Source of the DNA: Gymnopilus junonius
Lineage: Eukaryota > Basidiomycota > Agaricomycetes > Agaricales > Galerinaceae
DNA length: 64,000 nt
Assembly (NCBI GenBank): GCA_015501075.1
Contig: JADNYJ010000100.1
Location: 1-64,000 of the forward strand
Direction: 5' to 3'
Below are positions 35,397 to 46,683 of the stretch, one piece after another; the first letter of the stretch is position 1; the number at the start of each line of letters is the position of its first letter. Position numbers and translations under genes: made by a program. A model generated the notes under the pieces. That model ran no database searches. It saw nothing but the letters and a program-made list of their open reading frames with translations, and had not been told where the DNA came from.

Positions 35397-36238
35397 ATGA
35401 TATCCATTCCTCGTACTTGATACCGTCTCGATCAGAACGTCGTCTTGTTGTAAAATCCGTGACTTTTGACCCATGTGGAATATGAATGGGTAATAAATGC
35501 CATTAAATTATGAAGTTCGATGAAGTTCGATCCCTTTCGTGTGCCCGTCATTAGTTAACTTTCATGAAGGCCATTCCTATATCTCTCCTTAAGATGGGTG
35601 AAGCATATCGGTGCCAGCACCAAGCAGGTCGAGTTACAGAGCAATCCATACACCTTGCTCTTACCTTCAACTAAATGAGCTTACAAGCTTCGAACGCTCA
35701 ACTCGATCATGCTCCACATCATGCTTCATGCTTTTCGGAGACGAAGGTGGTGCGCTTGCTAAGTGGCATGTCATCTGTCGTACTTCTGCTCTACTGTCCA
35801 TCCATTCCAAACTACCGAACACGTCGGAACATGATTTGGTCAGAAGATTGTGACCAAAATCTGACTAGGCTCAAAAAAGGAAGAGCGAATTGATGAAACT
35901 CGGTTTATTCAGCGAAGCCACGGACTCCGCCTATCCAGTCAACACTTGATTTGCATTTGAAATTTGGAAAGTGGCTGAATTGGTACCTGGTATAAGGACA
36001 TGCAGAATATTATGCCTACGGCACCAGTGACACCATATCAAAAGACATCTAAGCCATATATCTTTCAACCGCAATTAATTAAGAACCGCCAGTATTTACG
36101 AAGGTGTGGTCGTCCGAGGGAACAGGCGGGTGTGCATGACGTGTTTGCATCGTCATAGGTGACATAGGCGATGATAATGGGAAAACATCGCTACAACCGG
36201 ATTGGGAACGGTTGCATGGCGGGAACAAGGCAGAGTGA
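35397..36238. other. 842 bp intergenic, convergent
   Basis: This lies between the stop of the Cys-rich gene and the stop of SEN15. AATATGAATGGGTAATAAATG just after the first gene probably includes its polyadenylation region, and ATGAAGTTCG occurs twice in tandem near 35,511-35,530. No further gene is seen. Confidence 0.45.
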
Positions 36239-36902
36239 TTAAACTGGCGGTTTCACAATCCCTTGGCTGAGCTTGTAATACACAATCGAGGCGTCCTGAG
36301 TGGTAATGGCGAGAAAGATGAAGGGAGGGTTCGTCTCAGGCGTGCTGCCATTATCTGCTGCAGCAGCCTTCGCAACAATGTCCTTTGGGAAAAGTTGATT
36401 AAACGCATCTTGCAGCCTGTTTAAATCTGTAAGCAAGTTGCCGGAGAGACATGAAGGACGAGACGAACCATGCAAAACTGAGAGTCTCAGAAAGTGAGCA
36501 GGGCACAACGTATAGCACCTCTTCCTGTTCAAAAGAAAATTGTTAGGAGATAGTATGTCGCAAAGCTGAGCGAAGAGCTATGGTTTAACATACCGTGTCC
36601 CGTTTCCTTCCCTTGACTGCTCCTCGAGAACAGGTTTCAAGGTCTACAACCTCAACATCATGCCATTGCTGAGCTAGCATGCACATCCGCAAGTTCAAGC
36701 GTCAGAAAAGATAGGGCCTTTGGACCATGACGCAAAGCAAGAATTCACCATAGACTATATCATTGTACGCCTGGAAAAGACTTGATGAAGCGCGAGGATA
36801 TTTAGCGATGAGAGCGGAGAGAACTGAGAACTGAAGTAGTTAGCATGTAGCCTTGGGTTGTTTGACAAAGGAGTTGTGGTCTACCGAGGGGTGCGATTCC
36901 AT
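36239..36902 (-). CDS. SEN15: tRNA-splicing endonuclease subunit Sen15
   Basis: The five-exon model is 36902-36885, 36830-36749, 36673-36594, 36524-36469 and 36416-36239, giving 137 aa with exact closure. Exon 1 is only 18 nt (MESHPS). The body shows the Sen15 pattern: KYPRASSSLFQAYNDIVYA, QQWHDVEVVDLE, VVPCSLSETLSFAWLQDAF and, at the end, AITTQDASIVYYKLSQGIVK. Sen15 pairs with Sen34 in the heterotetrameric endonuclease that excises introns from pre-tRNAs. Length is normal for fungal homologues. The start is 163 bp from the divergent F-box-like gene, so the two share an upstream region. Confidence 0.88.
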
Positions 36903-37065
36903 CAGTGGTGGACGTTCGAGTTCAACTTTGTGGACAGGTCTGGCCAGGTTCTCAATCTTTTCCATCCACCATCTCCGTCACCTCTTTGAATTGTCTGAAG
37001 TATATTTCTCTTCACTCGACGTCAATAAAAATACTGACGCAAGCTTGTGGTAGAAAAAGAATAAA
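36903..37065. promoter_or_regulatory. short bidirectional upstream region (SEN15 / F-box-like)
   Basis: Only 163 bp separate two outward-facing start codons. No TATA box is evident on either side. The region must hold both core promoters, or the transcripts overlap at their 5' ends. Confidence 0.5.
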
Positions 37066-38455
37066 ATGTCGTCAGTCGTTCTAGCGAATGAACTCCTGAA
37101 TCTCATCCTGGGTCACATTGACCCCAATTCTTCAGAAGGTCGACAATCGCTATATGCCTGTTCTCTTGCAAACCACGCTCTGCGGAGCATCGCTCAGCCA
37201 CGACTTTTTAGGTGTATAAATATTTCCTATAAATTCAACTCAAGCTCTTCCACGTATTTTGTCCTTATCGACGCAGGCCCAATCATTGCCTCCAGGTTTC
37301 TTAACCTTATCACTACCTCACCACTGATTGCATCCTATGTCCGGGAACTCACTGTTCGCCTCTTTCCGGAGTCGCGCAGAGACCGAGGCGTGTCACCTCG
37401 AACGTGTTCAGACGCAGAGGCATTTTCTCTCTACGCAATCATGCCACGTTTATTGAAGCTAAGGAAATTCACCGTGCAATCTTCAATTTCCTTTTCGTTC
37501 GATTGGCATTTGTTCGAAAAACGCACAAGAGACTTTTTCCTTGATGTCGTCTCCCTTGTTCAAGATCTTGATTTGGAGTCACTTGGGAATTTTCCTATTA
37601 CAACGTTTCATGGGCGTCATAATCTACACTCGCTTCGTGTACCAAACTTAGCTTGGGAACCAGCGGATACCATGCAATCTATAGATGACAAAGTTGAGCT
37701 TGATTCCCTGAACATTGGACATTATAGTCTATCCAAGCCCTTTGAAGAGACCATCAAACCATGTTTCACTTCGCCTTGGTCTCCGTTTGATGTCACCCAT
37801 CTTCGCGTTTTGCAACTAGCAAACCCCCGCTTTGCGGGTTATGAAATCAATGAGTTGTTGGCACTCTGCTCAAACACTTTAGAAACCTTATCACTTAGCC
37901 TGGATGTCCTGGGCGTATCTGCTGGCTTATTGTATTTGTCATTTTATTATTGCAATTTTTGGTTGTCTGAATGACATTTACAGGGCGCTTCCACATCTGG
38001 AGCCCCCAGACCTTTCTTCCCTTCAAAACCTGCGCCACCTCACATTGAAGACCCCAATTTTTGGCCCTCGTTATCAGCAACCGCTATCCGATTTAGTGCA
38101 TAACAACAATGATCTTTTGCACATTGCTTCCATTTTAAATACATTACCATTCGACAAACATAGTTGCGAGTACCCGGTCCTACAGGTTGACCTTCTTTTT
38201 ACGGTCATCAACATGCCAAATTTTGTTATGGACTTCCCTTTACTGCCATGGACTGAGGTTATTGAAGTCCTGAACAACCTTTGTACATCTGGGTACCTAA
38301 AGGGGGTCGAGATTGTAATCCAACGTCTTGAGCGTTCTAAGACCATACCAGGATCGGCTTTATATGATGTTCTGGATCGCAATGAGGGTCTAAAGGCTTT
38401 AAGGCAGAGTGGTATTCTAACGGCTTCCTGTAGTATATTCTCTGCAACTCATTAG
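37066..38455 (+). CDS. F-box-like protein
   Basis: Two exons, 37066-37931 and 37984-38455, give 445 aa with exact closure. The N-terminus LANELLNLILGHIDPN followed by ACSLANHALRSIAQPRLFR is the fungal F-box-like pattern. It is followed by Leu-rich segments (YVRELTVRLFP, LHSLRVPNLAW, LETLSLSLDV, LRHLTLKTPIFG). The intron donor was set at GTATTT (37932), the one that gives a phase-2 match to the acceptor at 37983; an earlier GTATCT does not. Such proteins are presumed SCF substrate adaptors. Similarity to the F-box-like gene at 5.5-7.3 kb is only at family level. Confidence 0.75.
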
Positions 38456-38783
38456 TATGAACATACACATCGCGACTCTCTATACTATGCACTAGCCTCG
38501 TTGTCAGTTGATTATGACCATTGTTTGCATATTTCCGTATATCCCTTTTATTTGCATTCGAGATTCCACTGGCATTGTAACGGGAATGCTGGATCAGAAT
38601 CAAAAAACCTCTCTCTTGTTACAAGATTCTCCAATTTATAATGCATGGAACTATCTCTTGACGTGAGCTACGCCTAGCTCCGTTAAAGCAGAATGAGGAG
38701 CATCACATCCGGCAATCCTCAAGCTTAACCTTCAATATTCAATTCAGTTGAACTTCGCTTGGTCACAACATTTCATTCCACAT
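38456..38783. other. intergenic, convergent
   Basis: These 328 bp lie between the F-box-like stop and the stop of array copy 1. Nothing of note. Confidence 0.5.
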
Positions 38784-39613
38784 TCATTTACAACGCGTGC
38801 ACGTCCTGCCTTGTAAGCTGGGCTTTTTGAAGCTTACGTGAACCATCTTCAGAACTGCAGTGGCACGCAAATCTGTAAGGATTGGCAAGAAGGAAGCATC
38901 TCCTATGATTTGCCGATGAGCCTATAGATGAGGAGAACCAAATCAGCTCCAACGCCACTTGTAAGAAAAACATTTTCGAGTAAATGAATCTCACATCGGA
39001 ACTATCCCACCCAATCGTCAAATAAAACTTCTGCTCATCCTCCAACGTCTGGCCCCATGTAACCGGGGCATGCTTCGGATTCTCCGCATTGATCTTGGCA
39101 CTCATCGTATTGACAACATTCGTAAGATCTTCCTTGGTTTTACCCTCTTTGAGCGTGATAGCGAGGATCTCGGTAGTCGGTGCGCTCTGGGATGGCTCGA
39201 AGGGGTTGATAAATTCGACGTGGTATACTGTGACCCCGCTTCCGCCTTCTTCTTTTGACGCGATTGAAGGTCCGAGGCCGATGACTTGAGGATATTCGGG
39301 GTTGTTTATGAGAGCTTTATGGTGCGCGAATGACTCCCAAACTATGCACGATAAAATCAGAGCCCAGATCTCGAAACAGGTAGGCAATGCACGAACCTAC
39401 GAACAAGAAAAGCGTGCTCTGCTCCTCAGCAACACCGGTATAGACACTAATACGACAGATTAAGCCTCAATTTCTCCAAGAAAGGAAGATGGATGCTACC
39501 AACTCTTTGCAACCATCAACGGTCTTGAGAAAATCTAAAGCGGGCTTGAGGATAGTGGGGTCCGCCAAATAGGCCTTTGAAGGCACCCAGGAAGCGATTT
39601 CGATGACTGGCAT
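38784..39613 (-). CDS. two-half dimeric alpha/beta-barrel protein, array copy 1
   Basis: This is the most diverged of five tandem paralogues. Start: MPVIEIASWVPSKAYLADP. Exons then encode VYTGVAEEQSTLFLFV, WESFAHHKALINNPEYPQV, VTVYHVEFINPFEPSQSAP and, after a final intron, AHRQIIGDASFLPILTDL. The protein appears to consist of two ferredoxin-like halves, each with an aromatic strand followed by a helix, like ABM/EthD-type dimeric alpha/beta barrels fused into one chain. Differences from the other copies are concentrated at the C-terminus, where the usual LLHVNF is replaced by MVHVSFKKP followed by a short basic tail. Function is unknown; ABM-type proteins bind small hydrophobic molecules or act as cofactor-free oxygenases. 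Confidence 0.7.
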
Positions 39614-40169
39614 TTTCTAAGCTCTTGCTGGATAAGAAGTACTTTGCAGGACGGTATTCTTCACAGAACGGGAGAAACAAAGCTGGGATAGCTGGGCTTC
39701 AAAGTGGGGACTGTGTAATATATATGACTCCTGGAAGGAGGGCAAGGTAGGATAGATTTGAGTGTTTCAAAGACCGAGGTATCCCGTTCAAGTCGCCGAC
39801 AGTGGGTACCGTCAAGATAATCCGAGTGTGGTTGATAAGGATGATGACACTACTCAGCGATTCTGGATAATCAGGCCCGCAGATTGACGAAAATGAGTGC
39901 TTTTTGGGCATCATTGCGCTGACTGTAAAATGGTGAATGAGCAAGCACGGCTCTTACCGGCCACTAGTTTTGCCGGGTTTCCGGTACCATCTATATTCAG
40001 GGCAACCGCGCTCACGAATAGGGGCTTGCAAGGCATAACTTCGACGTGAAGTATATTGTGTATGAATTATAAAATATCTGGACTAAGTTCAGGAGTCATG
40101 TATACATAGAAAGATAATGTTACATTTGACACTTATACATATAACACCCGAATTGGCCAAGGCATACGA
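39614..40169. other. spacer between array copies 1 and 2
   Basis: 556 bp without a gene. It holds the promoter of copy 1 (an AT-rich TATATAT stretch near 39,718) and the 3' flank of copy 2. Confidence 0.45.
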
Positions 40170-40931
40170 TCAGTGCTTCGCAAAGTTGACATGCAGCAAC
40201 TTGTAATCGACAGTCTCTCTGAGCTTCAGGATTTCAGCAAATATATGAGGCTGCTGAACTATCTCCCCATGGAACTGTATGAAAGGTTGTCAGTCAAGCA
40301 CCTCAGCCAAAAAAAATTATTACTCACCGCGGCACTCTTCCACCCAATCGATAAATAGAACTTGGTGGGATCTTCCACGGTAGGACCAAACGTAGCATGC
40401 CTGTGCTCCGGCGTATTGTCCTTGTCAATGTTTGAAGCAATAGCACCAAGTATAGTGTACAATTCATCCTTGGTCTTGCCTTCCTTCAATGTCATTGCCA
40501 AAATTTCAGTGGAAGGGGCCGATATGGCAGGGAGGAAGTCTTTGTTGAACTCGACGTGGTACAGCTTGATGCCCCCTTCGCCCACGGTAGGCAAGAGACG
40601 AGTGACTTGGGGGTACTCGGGATGGGCAATTAAATTCTGGTGGTGCTCCAGTGTTTCCCAGACTACGTAACAAAAATAATTCTAGACGGACATCAATATA
40701 GAAAATTTGAGTGAACGTACCTAGGAACAAAAAGTGAGTCTTCTCCTCTTCTGCGAAGCCAGAGTAGACGCTTTTAAGGATTTTAGGATCATTTTTCAGG
40801 TAAGTAATTGTTGCGGCGTACGCATTACAGCCATCCGTGCTCTTCAGGAAATCCAGAGCCGGAATTATGATAGATTTATCAGCCTCAAACGCTTCGGAAG
40901 GTGACCACCAAGCGATTTCGACGACTGGCAT
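40170..40931 (-). CDS. two-half dimeric alpha/beta-barrel protein, array copy 2
   Basis: The four-exon model is 40931-40822, 40770-40721, 40662-40328 and 40274-40170, giving 199 aa with exact closure. Order: MPVVEIAWWSPSEAFEADKS, then VYSGFAEEEKTHFLFL, then VWETLEHHQNLIAHPEYP, then YHVEFNKDFLPAISAPSTEI, and finally FHGEIVQQPHIF and LLHVNFAKH. The two WE/HH-type segments suggest two related halves. No signal peptide or membrane segment is seen, so a cytosolic protein is likely. This copy serves as the reference for exon phases of the array (2, 1, 0). A TATA-like TATATATAAAG lies about 85 bp upstream. Confidence 0.8.
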
Positions 40932-41774
40932 CTTCGTGTGAGGCTCGGAAGTTGAGAGGCTACTGGAAAGAAGGGGTGGGTAATTTGGTATTCAAGTTGC
41001 TTTTCGAGCTTGCTCTTTATATATATTTATCGTTTGAGTTAGATCCCGAAGACGACCATAAGCCATCGTGACCGTCAATTCTCTGGGAGTGGGAGCTTCG
41101 AACACAGCCGTGGCATCGAGCGTTGAATTACCATTGCAACCTACCTTTAAACTCCCAAGCCAAAACTGTTGTTCGACGTCATCATAACGTTTGGCTGAAT
41201 AATAGCCACTGTGGAGTGCTGCAGCTGAAGCTTCAGAGCGCTCTTCGGTTAGGTCGTGAATTGCCCACAACAGGACTCGTGGATCGCAAATAGCTCCTCT
41301 GCAAGGAGAAATTTCTACAGATGAGAAAACGAAGGAGTGGCGTGAGGACTGGATGCCGCAACTAATTAGAGAACTCTGTGTAAGCAAGGTGAAAGCTGAT
41401 TAAAATTTGGCAAAGTGCATCTGTCGAGGTACGGGAATGCGGCCCCGACTCCCAGGGCCCAGGCAAACGTCGCGAGGCTCGTGAGTATCACGTGATGATA
41501 TAATTGGCGCGACGCGTGTATGATTGCTCTCCTATCTTGCTAGCTACAGTATTAACCGAAGCGACAAAATGAGAAATGACTGGAGAACTATACAAATTAC
41601 TGCGGAGGTACGGAGAATACGAGATTACAGCCTGACAAAGCTTCACTTTTCAATACCACTCTAAACTTGAAGTTTACTAATCCACAATGGAATATTTGTA
41701 ATAATTTCAGGAATCGTTCGTCCTTGGTAAGATAGTAATTCTAATACTTCTACATATGTACACAACACTCGTAT
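40932..41774. other. spacer between array copies 2 and 3
   Basis: 843 bp without a gene. The part at 41,040-41,270 resembles sequence upstream of copies 4 and 5 (shared GGGAGTGGGAGCTTC.AACAC and a downstream TGAAGCTTCAG), showing that upstream DNA was duplicated with the genes. A 131-codon frame on the minus strand here is judged to be chance. Confidence 0.5.
41014..41024 (-). promoter_or_regulatory. TATA-like element of array copy 2
   Basis: TATATATAAAG on the minus strand lies 80-95 bp from the ATG. Comparable AT-rich elements at similar distances precede copies 4 (TTTAAAAGG) and 5 (AATAAAG). Confidence 0.45.
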
Positions 41775-42545
41775 TCAGCGTTTCACAAAGTTGACATGGA
41801 GTAACTTATAAATGGTCATCTCTTTAAGCTTCTCAATCTCGGGCAATATATGAGGCTGCTGAACTACCTCCTGATGGAACTGAAGAAAAAGTCGTCAGAC
41901 AAATCTGTCCTAGCAGAAGATTCTAGCTTACAGCTGCGCTCTTCCACCCAATCGACCCGAAAAACTTGTTGGAATCCTCCAAGGTGGTACCGAGCGTAAC
42001 AGGCCTATGTTCTGCAGGAAGGAATTTCTCAATATTCACGCCATTCTCAGTGATGATGCGGAACAGTTCCTCCTTGCTCCTGCCCTCTTTCAAAGCTATC
42101 TCCAGAATTTCGGTCGAAGGGGCCGATACGGCAGGGATGAAATCCCTAATGAAATCGACATGGTACATCTTGATGCCTCCTTCGCCAATGGTAGGCACCA
42201 GACCAGTGACTTGGGGATACTCTGGGTGGGCCATGAGTTTCTGGTGGTGCTGAAGTGTTTCCCAGACTACACAGCAAAGGCAAACGCGCCCGGACTTCAG
42301 AGAGATCAATAGGGAAATGAGGCATGGACACACCTAGGAACAGGAAGTAAGTGTTCTCCTCTTCCGCGAAGCCAGAGTAGACGCTTTGAATCATTTTAAG
42401 GGTGAATTTCAGATCAAATGATCATTTTAGCGTACGCATTGCAACCATCCGTGTTCTTCAGAAAATCCAGAGCTGGATTTATGATAGACTTATCGGCCTC
42501 GAAAGCTTTAGAGGGCGCCCACCAAGTAATTTCGACGATTGGCAT
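41775..42545 (-). CDS. two-half dimeric alpha/beta-barrel protein, array copy 3
   Basis: The structure is the same four exons as copy 2, with the donor GTACGCT and acceptor CAAAG at the same place. Segments: MPIVEITWWAPSKAFEADKS, VYSGFAEEENTYFLFL, VWETLQHHQKLMAHPEYPQV, YHVDFIRDFIPAVSAPSTEI and LLHVNFVKR at the end. The loop between the halves differs (GVNIEKFLPAEHRPVTLG against SNIDKDNTPEHRHATFG in copy 2), so the variable region is there. The frame is intact across the parts examined. Confidence 0.78.
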
Positions 42546-43158
42546 GTTTGGAAGGAGATGAAATATTGGGGATACTGGAGTCCGGGGGGAAAGGTTGGGT
42601 AATACTTCGGTTTCTCATTAAATACCGTCTTGTCAGCCGAAGCTCGTAATTTTTCAGATGCATTACGGTGAATAAGCCTGAAGCCATTGTGGCTGATTAC
42701 TCTGAGCTGTCATGCTTGAGATTTCTCGACGGCTGCCTAGGCAGCCCACAACCTTCCTTATAATCTTATAGATCAAAGGCACTCCAGGAGATATTCGCGA
42801 TGCTGAAGTATTAGCCATTACGGGCTTCCAAAACTCGGGGGTTCTTGGATCGGCTGGCTCGTTAGAGCGTGGATTGCCTTGAGGTTGCCCACATTGAAGA
42901 GACGAGTAGATAATGAAGGTTCTGTAGATGGGAATGAGAAGGCGTGCCGTGGGGACACTAGTAGTGGCAGTGCCACCGGGAATTACCTTGTGATTCTCAC
43001 GCAATCAGATAATTGGCGCGCGCTGCGCCGTGCAACTTGATATGCTTTAATATAATATACATTGGCAATGGGATATTTAGGGACCATTTTTCTATCGCAA
43101 TATAATATTATGCTTGGTGTCTATATGTATTACATGCCCCGGCCCATCTAACCTGCAT
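42546..43158. other. spacer between array copies 3 and 4
   Basis: 613 bp without a gene. Unlike the spacers upstream of copies 2, 4 and 5 it lacks the shared GGGAGTGGGAGCTTC block, so copy 3 may have a different promoter history. Confidence 0.4.
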
Positions 43159-43950
43159 TCAGCGTTTAGTAAAGTTGACATGGACCAACTTGTAATCGAC
43201 AATCTCCCGAAGTTTCAGGATTGCCGCAACTCTCTCAGGTTCCTCAACTGCCTTCAAATGGAACTATAAGAGAGATTGTCAGCAAAATTTCCCCTGTCAT
43301 TTAAGAATCAAATTCAAAGCTGTTGATTGAAACTTACAGCAGAACTCTTCCACCCAGCCGTCAAATAAAACTTTGTAGAATCCTCGACGGTAGGACCGAA
43401 CGTAGCAGGATTATATTCTGGGATATTTCCCTCGTCTATGCTGGAGGAAATCAAACCTAGGAGGGTGTACAATTCGCCCTTGGTCTTTCCCTCCTTCAGA
43501 GCCATCTCTAAAATTTCAGTCGAAGGGGCCGATACGGCAGGGATAAAATCTTTGTTGAATTCGACGTGGTTCATCTTGATACCTCCCGCACCGATGGTAG
43601 GCACGACATGAGTGACATGTGGGTACTCGGGATGAGCGATGAGATTCTGGTGGTGTTGGAGTGTTTCCCAGACTACAAAGCAGAAGCAGGAGTGCCCGAA
43701 TTTCAGAGTGAGATCAATAGGGAAGTAAGGCGTGAACGTACCTAGGAACAAGAAGTATGTGTTCTCCTCTTCCGCGAAGCCAGAGTAGACGCTGATAATA
43801 AATTTGTATTGTTTTTCAATAGAACGATTTCACTACGTACGCTTTGCAGCCATCCGTATTCTTCAGGAAATCTAGCGCCGGATTTATGATAGATTTATCG
43901 TCCTCGAATGCTTCAGAGGGGGTCCATACAGCGATTTCGACGACTGGCAT
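43159..43950 (-). CDS. two-half dimeric alpha/beta-barrel protein, array copy 4
   Basis: The four-exon structure is conserved. Segments: MPVVEIAVWTPSEAFEDDKS, VYSGFAEEENTYFLFL, VWETLQHHQNLIAHPEYPHV, NHVEFNKDFIPAVSAPSTEI, TAGWKSSAFHLKAVEEPERV and LVHVNFTKR. The Tyr of the YHVEF strand is Asn here, and the C-terminal helix is the least similar to the others (EEPERVAAIL against QQPHIFAEIL). The duplicated upstream block begins about 120 bp beyond the start. Confidence 0.78.
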
Positions 43951-45007
43951 GCTGGTATGAGGTTTGAAAGTGTGGAAATTTTACTGGAGAGAAGAGGTGG
44001 GTTGGTGTCCAATGCTTCCTAGCTTTTCTTTCCAGTTCGCCTTTTAAATATATTGCTTATCGCCTAGTTGGATTGCGAAGCCGGGAAAACGCATGATAGA
44101 CAAACTAGAGCGAACAAGCCATCGTGAATGATGAATATGCATCAATAGATCCTAGGGAGTGGGAGCTTCAAACACAGCCGTGGGCATTGAAAGTGTCAAA
44201 ATTGACACAACCTTTACCTCTCATATAACCATCTAAGCTCAAGCCATTCCGGATTGATATCATCATAAGAGTTGCTGGACATCAAACACTATTGAGCGCT
44301 GAAGCTTCAGCGGCTGTCAGATCGTGCATTGTCCGAAAAATGACACGTAAAGACTAAAGTACGCGAGGAGAATTCATTCATGGGAAAGTTCAGAGAGAAA
44401 GCATGCCATGGGACTGGGTATCGCGGCTCTGCGTAAACAAGTAGAAAACTCATCAGAATCTGATAATTGGTGCCGGTAAAGGTCGTGTACGTTGTTAAAG
44501 TTGATGGATGTTACTGAGCTGAGAATATTGACGATTCTGTGGGTGGGCCGTGGTGGAGATTTCCTGGGGAGGAGTCGGGACTCGGGACGCGTCACAGTTT
44601 TCCTCCTGGGCTTCACGTGATTTGATGATTAGCGCCCCTTTGCGTCACCTAGTGCCTAGTGCTTGATTTAAATGTACATCGTCAGATTGTATCGAAGCTG
44701 TCTACGATAGACTAGCTGTGTCACGCATCCCGGGTCGAGGGTCGACCCATAGTTACTTTCTATCTTATTGGCTGTTGGAAGGAGCGACGAGATACTAAGA
44801 CACGACTAGGAACGATGTGAATTAGAGTGGAGGACACTGGAGACACACGACGAGTCCGAAATAATAACAAAATGTCTAATCCTTATTCCTATATATCAAG
44901 TATCAGGAAACCTGCTGTTAAGGAAGGAAGTTCATTGCAAGATAGAGTTACAATTAATATTTATACATACAGAACCGAAAGGGCCAAGAAATGGCGACAC
45001 TTCGCAT
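43951..45007. other. spacer between array copies 4 and 5
   Basis: 1,057 bp. The first 400 bp carry the block shared with the regions upstream of copies 2 and 5. The rest has no gene; an 80-codon minus-strand frame and a 64-codon plus-strand frame lack motifs. Confidence 0.45.
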
Positions 45008-45799
45008 TCAGTGTTTCTTAAAGTTGACATGAAGCAATTTGTAGTCGACAACCTCCCGAATCTTCATGACTTGGGCCAATATCTGGGGTTGTTGAACTAC
45101 CTCGCCATGGAACTAGACAAAATATCGTCAACAAAATATCTCCCGACAAAGCATTAAATAAAATGTCGATTCGGGAACTTACAGCGGTGCTCTTCCATCC
45201 AATTGAGCCGTAAAACTTGGTAGGATCCTCCACAGTTTGCCCGTACACAGCGGGCCTATGTTCCTCAGGAAGCACCTCTTCGATCAGGGAACCGTTTGCA
45301 CTGAGGGTCTCGTACAGTTCCTCTTGGTCTTGCCCTCTTTCAAGGTCATGGCCAAAATTTCGGTTGAAGGAGCCGACACGGCGGGGGTGAAGTCTTTGTT
45401 GAACTCAACGTGGTAAACATTGATGCCTCCTGCGCCGATGGTAGGCAAGAGACGGGTGATTTTGGGATACTCGGGATGGGCCATGAGTTTCTTGTGATGT
45501 TCGAGTGTTTCCCAGACTACATGACATAAGCAGAGGTGCACAAATTTCAGAGGGAGATCAATATACTAGAAAATTGCCTGAACGCACCTAAAAACAAGAA
45601 GAAAGTGTTCTCCTCTTCTGCGAACCCAGAGTAAACACTGTCCATAATCGTAAGAACGAAGCTTCAAGTAAACGATAATTGCAGCTTACGCATTGCAGCC
45701 ATCCACGCTCTTCGTGAAGTCAAGAGCTGGGTTTATGATAGATTTATCAGCATCAAATGCTTCAGAAGGTGTCCACCAAGCGATCTCGACAACTGGCAT
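45008..45799 (-). pseudogene. two-half dimeric alpha/beta-barrel protein, array copy 5, frame interrupted
   Basis: The exon structure and sequence follow the other copies (MPVVEIAWWTPSEAFDADKS, VYSGFAEEENTFFLFL, VWETLEHHKKLMAHPEYPKI, YHVEFNKDFTPAVSAPSTEI). After LKEGKTK the frame shifts: one base is missing near 45,321-45,326, where the plus strand reads CTCTTGG and the sibling copies have an extra C. Downstream, the coding potential resumes in the new frame (EEHRPAVYGQTVEDPTKFYG, ending LLHVNFKKH). Without correction the protein stops about 15 codons after the shift, losing the second half. Splice sites are all intact, so it is either a very recent pseudogene or a sequencing deletion. Confidence 0.65.
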
Positions 45800-46683
45800 C
45801 TTCGGATGAGGTTTGAAAGTAGAGGACAAGTAGAAGAGGATGCGGGAAAAACTGTAGATGATTAAGTGGGACTCGAGAATGCAGACCTTTCAAGCTTGAT
45901 CTTTATTGTCTGAGTTGGATCCCGAAGCCGAGGATAATCTAAACTGAAAGAGCACAGTCGTCGGCATTGAGCGTTGAGCTGCCATCCTCAACGGCTCCCA
46001 ATTGATACTGTCTGTTGTAAACCTTCTAAGTTCTAAGCCAAAACCACCCCGGGTCGGTCTTATCGTAACGAATCGCTGATTGTTAGTCATTATTGCGCGC
46101 TGAAACTTCAGGGCGCTCTTGATTCGGCCGGCCAGATCGAATTCTTATAAAAGGATTCATACAATGCTGTTATGGCGTTTTCTGCAAGGAGAAAACCCCC
46201 AAATAGGGTAAAGTGAAGGTGTCGCCGAGAGGAGTAGGTTAACGGGCCTCTGTAAGCAACTCGTAAAGAGATCAAATTCTGACAAACTGGATATGCCGAC
46301 CGGATGTATGTATGTATGGGGCTGAAGTTGAAGGAGGTAATGATAACAGGTCGGCGTAGCACTTAACTGCCGCAGTGGCAGTGTAGCACTAGCCGCTCCG
46401 ACGCGTCTCAGTTTTGTCGTGATTTCCACGTGATTCATTAAATGGTCCGCGGCTGAGTCTGACGGTGCCAGGAATCAGAGCGTGTCGAGACTTTAATTAT
46501 CCACCCTTCTTGTTATCATTCAGCACACACCTTTTCATTTTCTATGCGACTCGTGAGAATTGCTGTCTATCAAGCGCCGATAGGACGAATTGAGCGTATG
46601 GTAACAACATGTCAAGTTTTAGACATTCAAAGTGTAGGTAATGTACCTGCTCTTCTTACGTCCAACATTCTATTTTTCCAGCG
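45800..46683. other. 884 bp intergenic region upstream of array copy 5
   Basis: Positions 45,910-46,140 carry the third copy of the shared upstream block, ending in a TGAAACTTCAGGGCGCTCTT segment like those at 41,227 and 44,300. Beyond 46,150 no gene or repeat is seen. Confidence 0.45.

Noticed and set aside
40992..41387. 131-codon minus-strand open frame between array copies 2 and 3
   Set aside because: It coincides with the duplicated upstream block, the equivalent frames upstream of copies 4 and 5 are not conserved, and no domain is seen.
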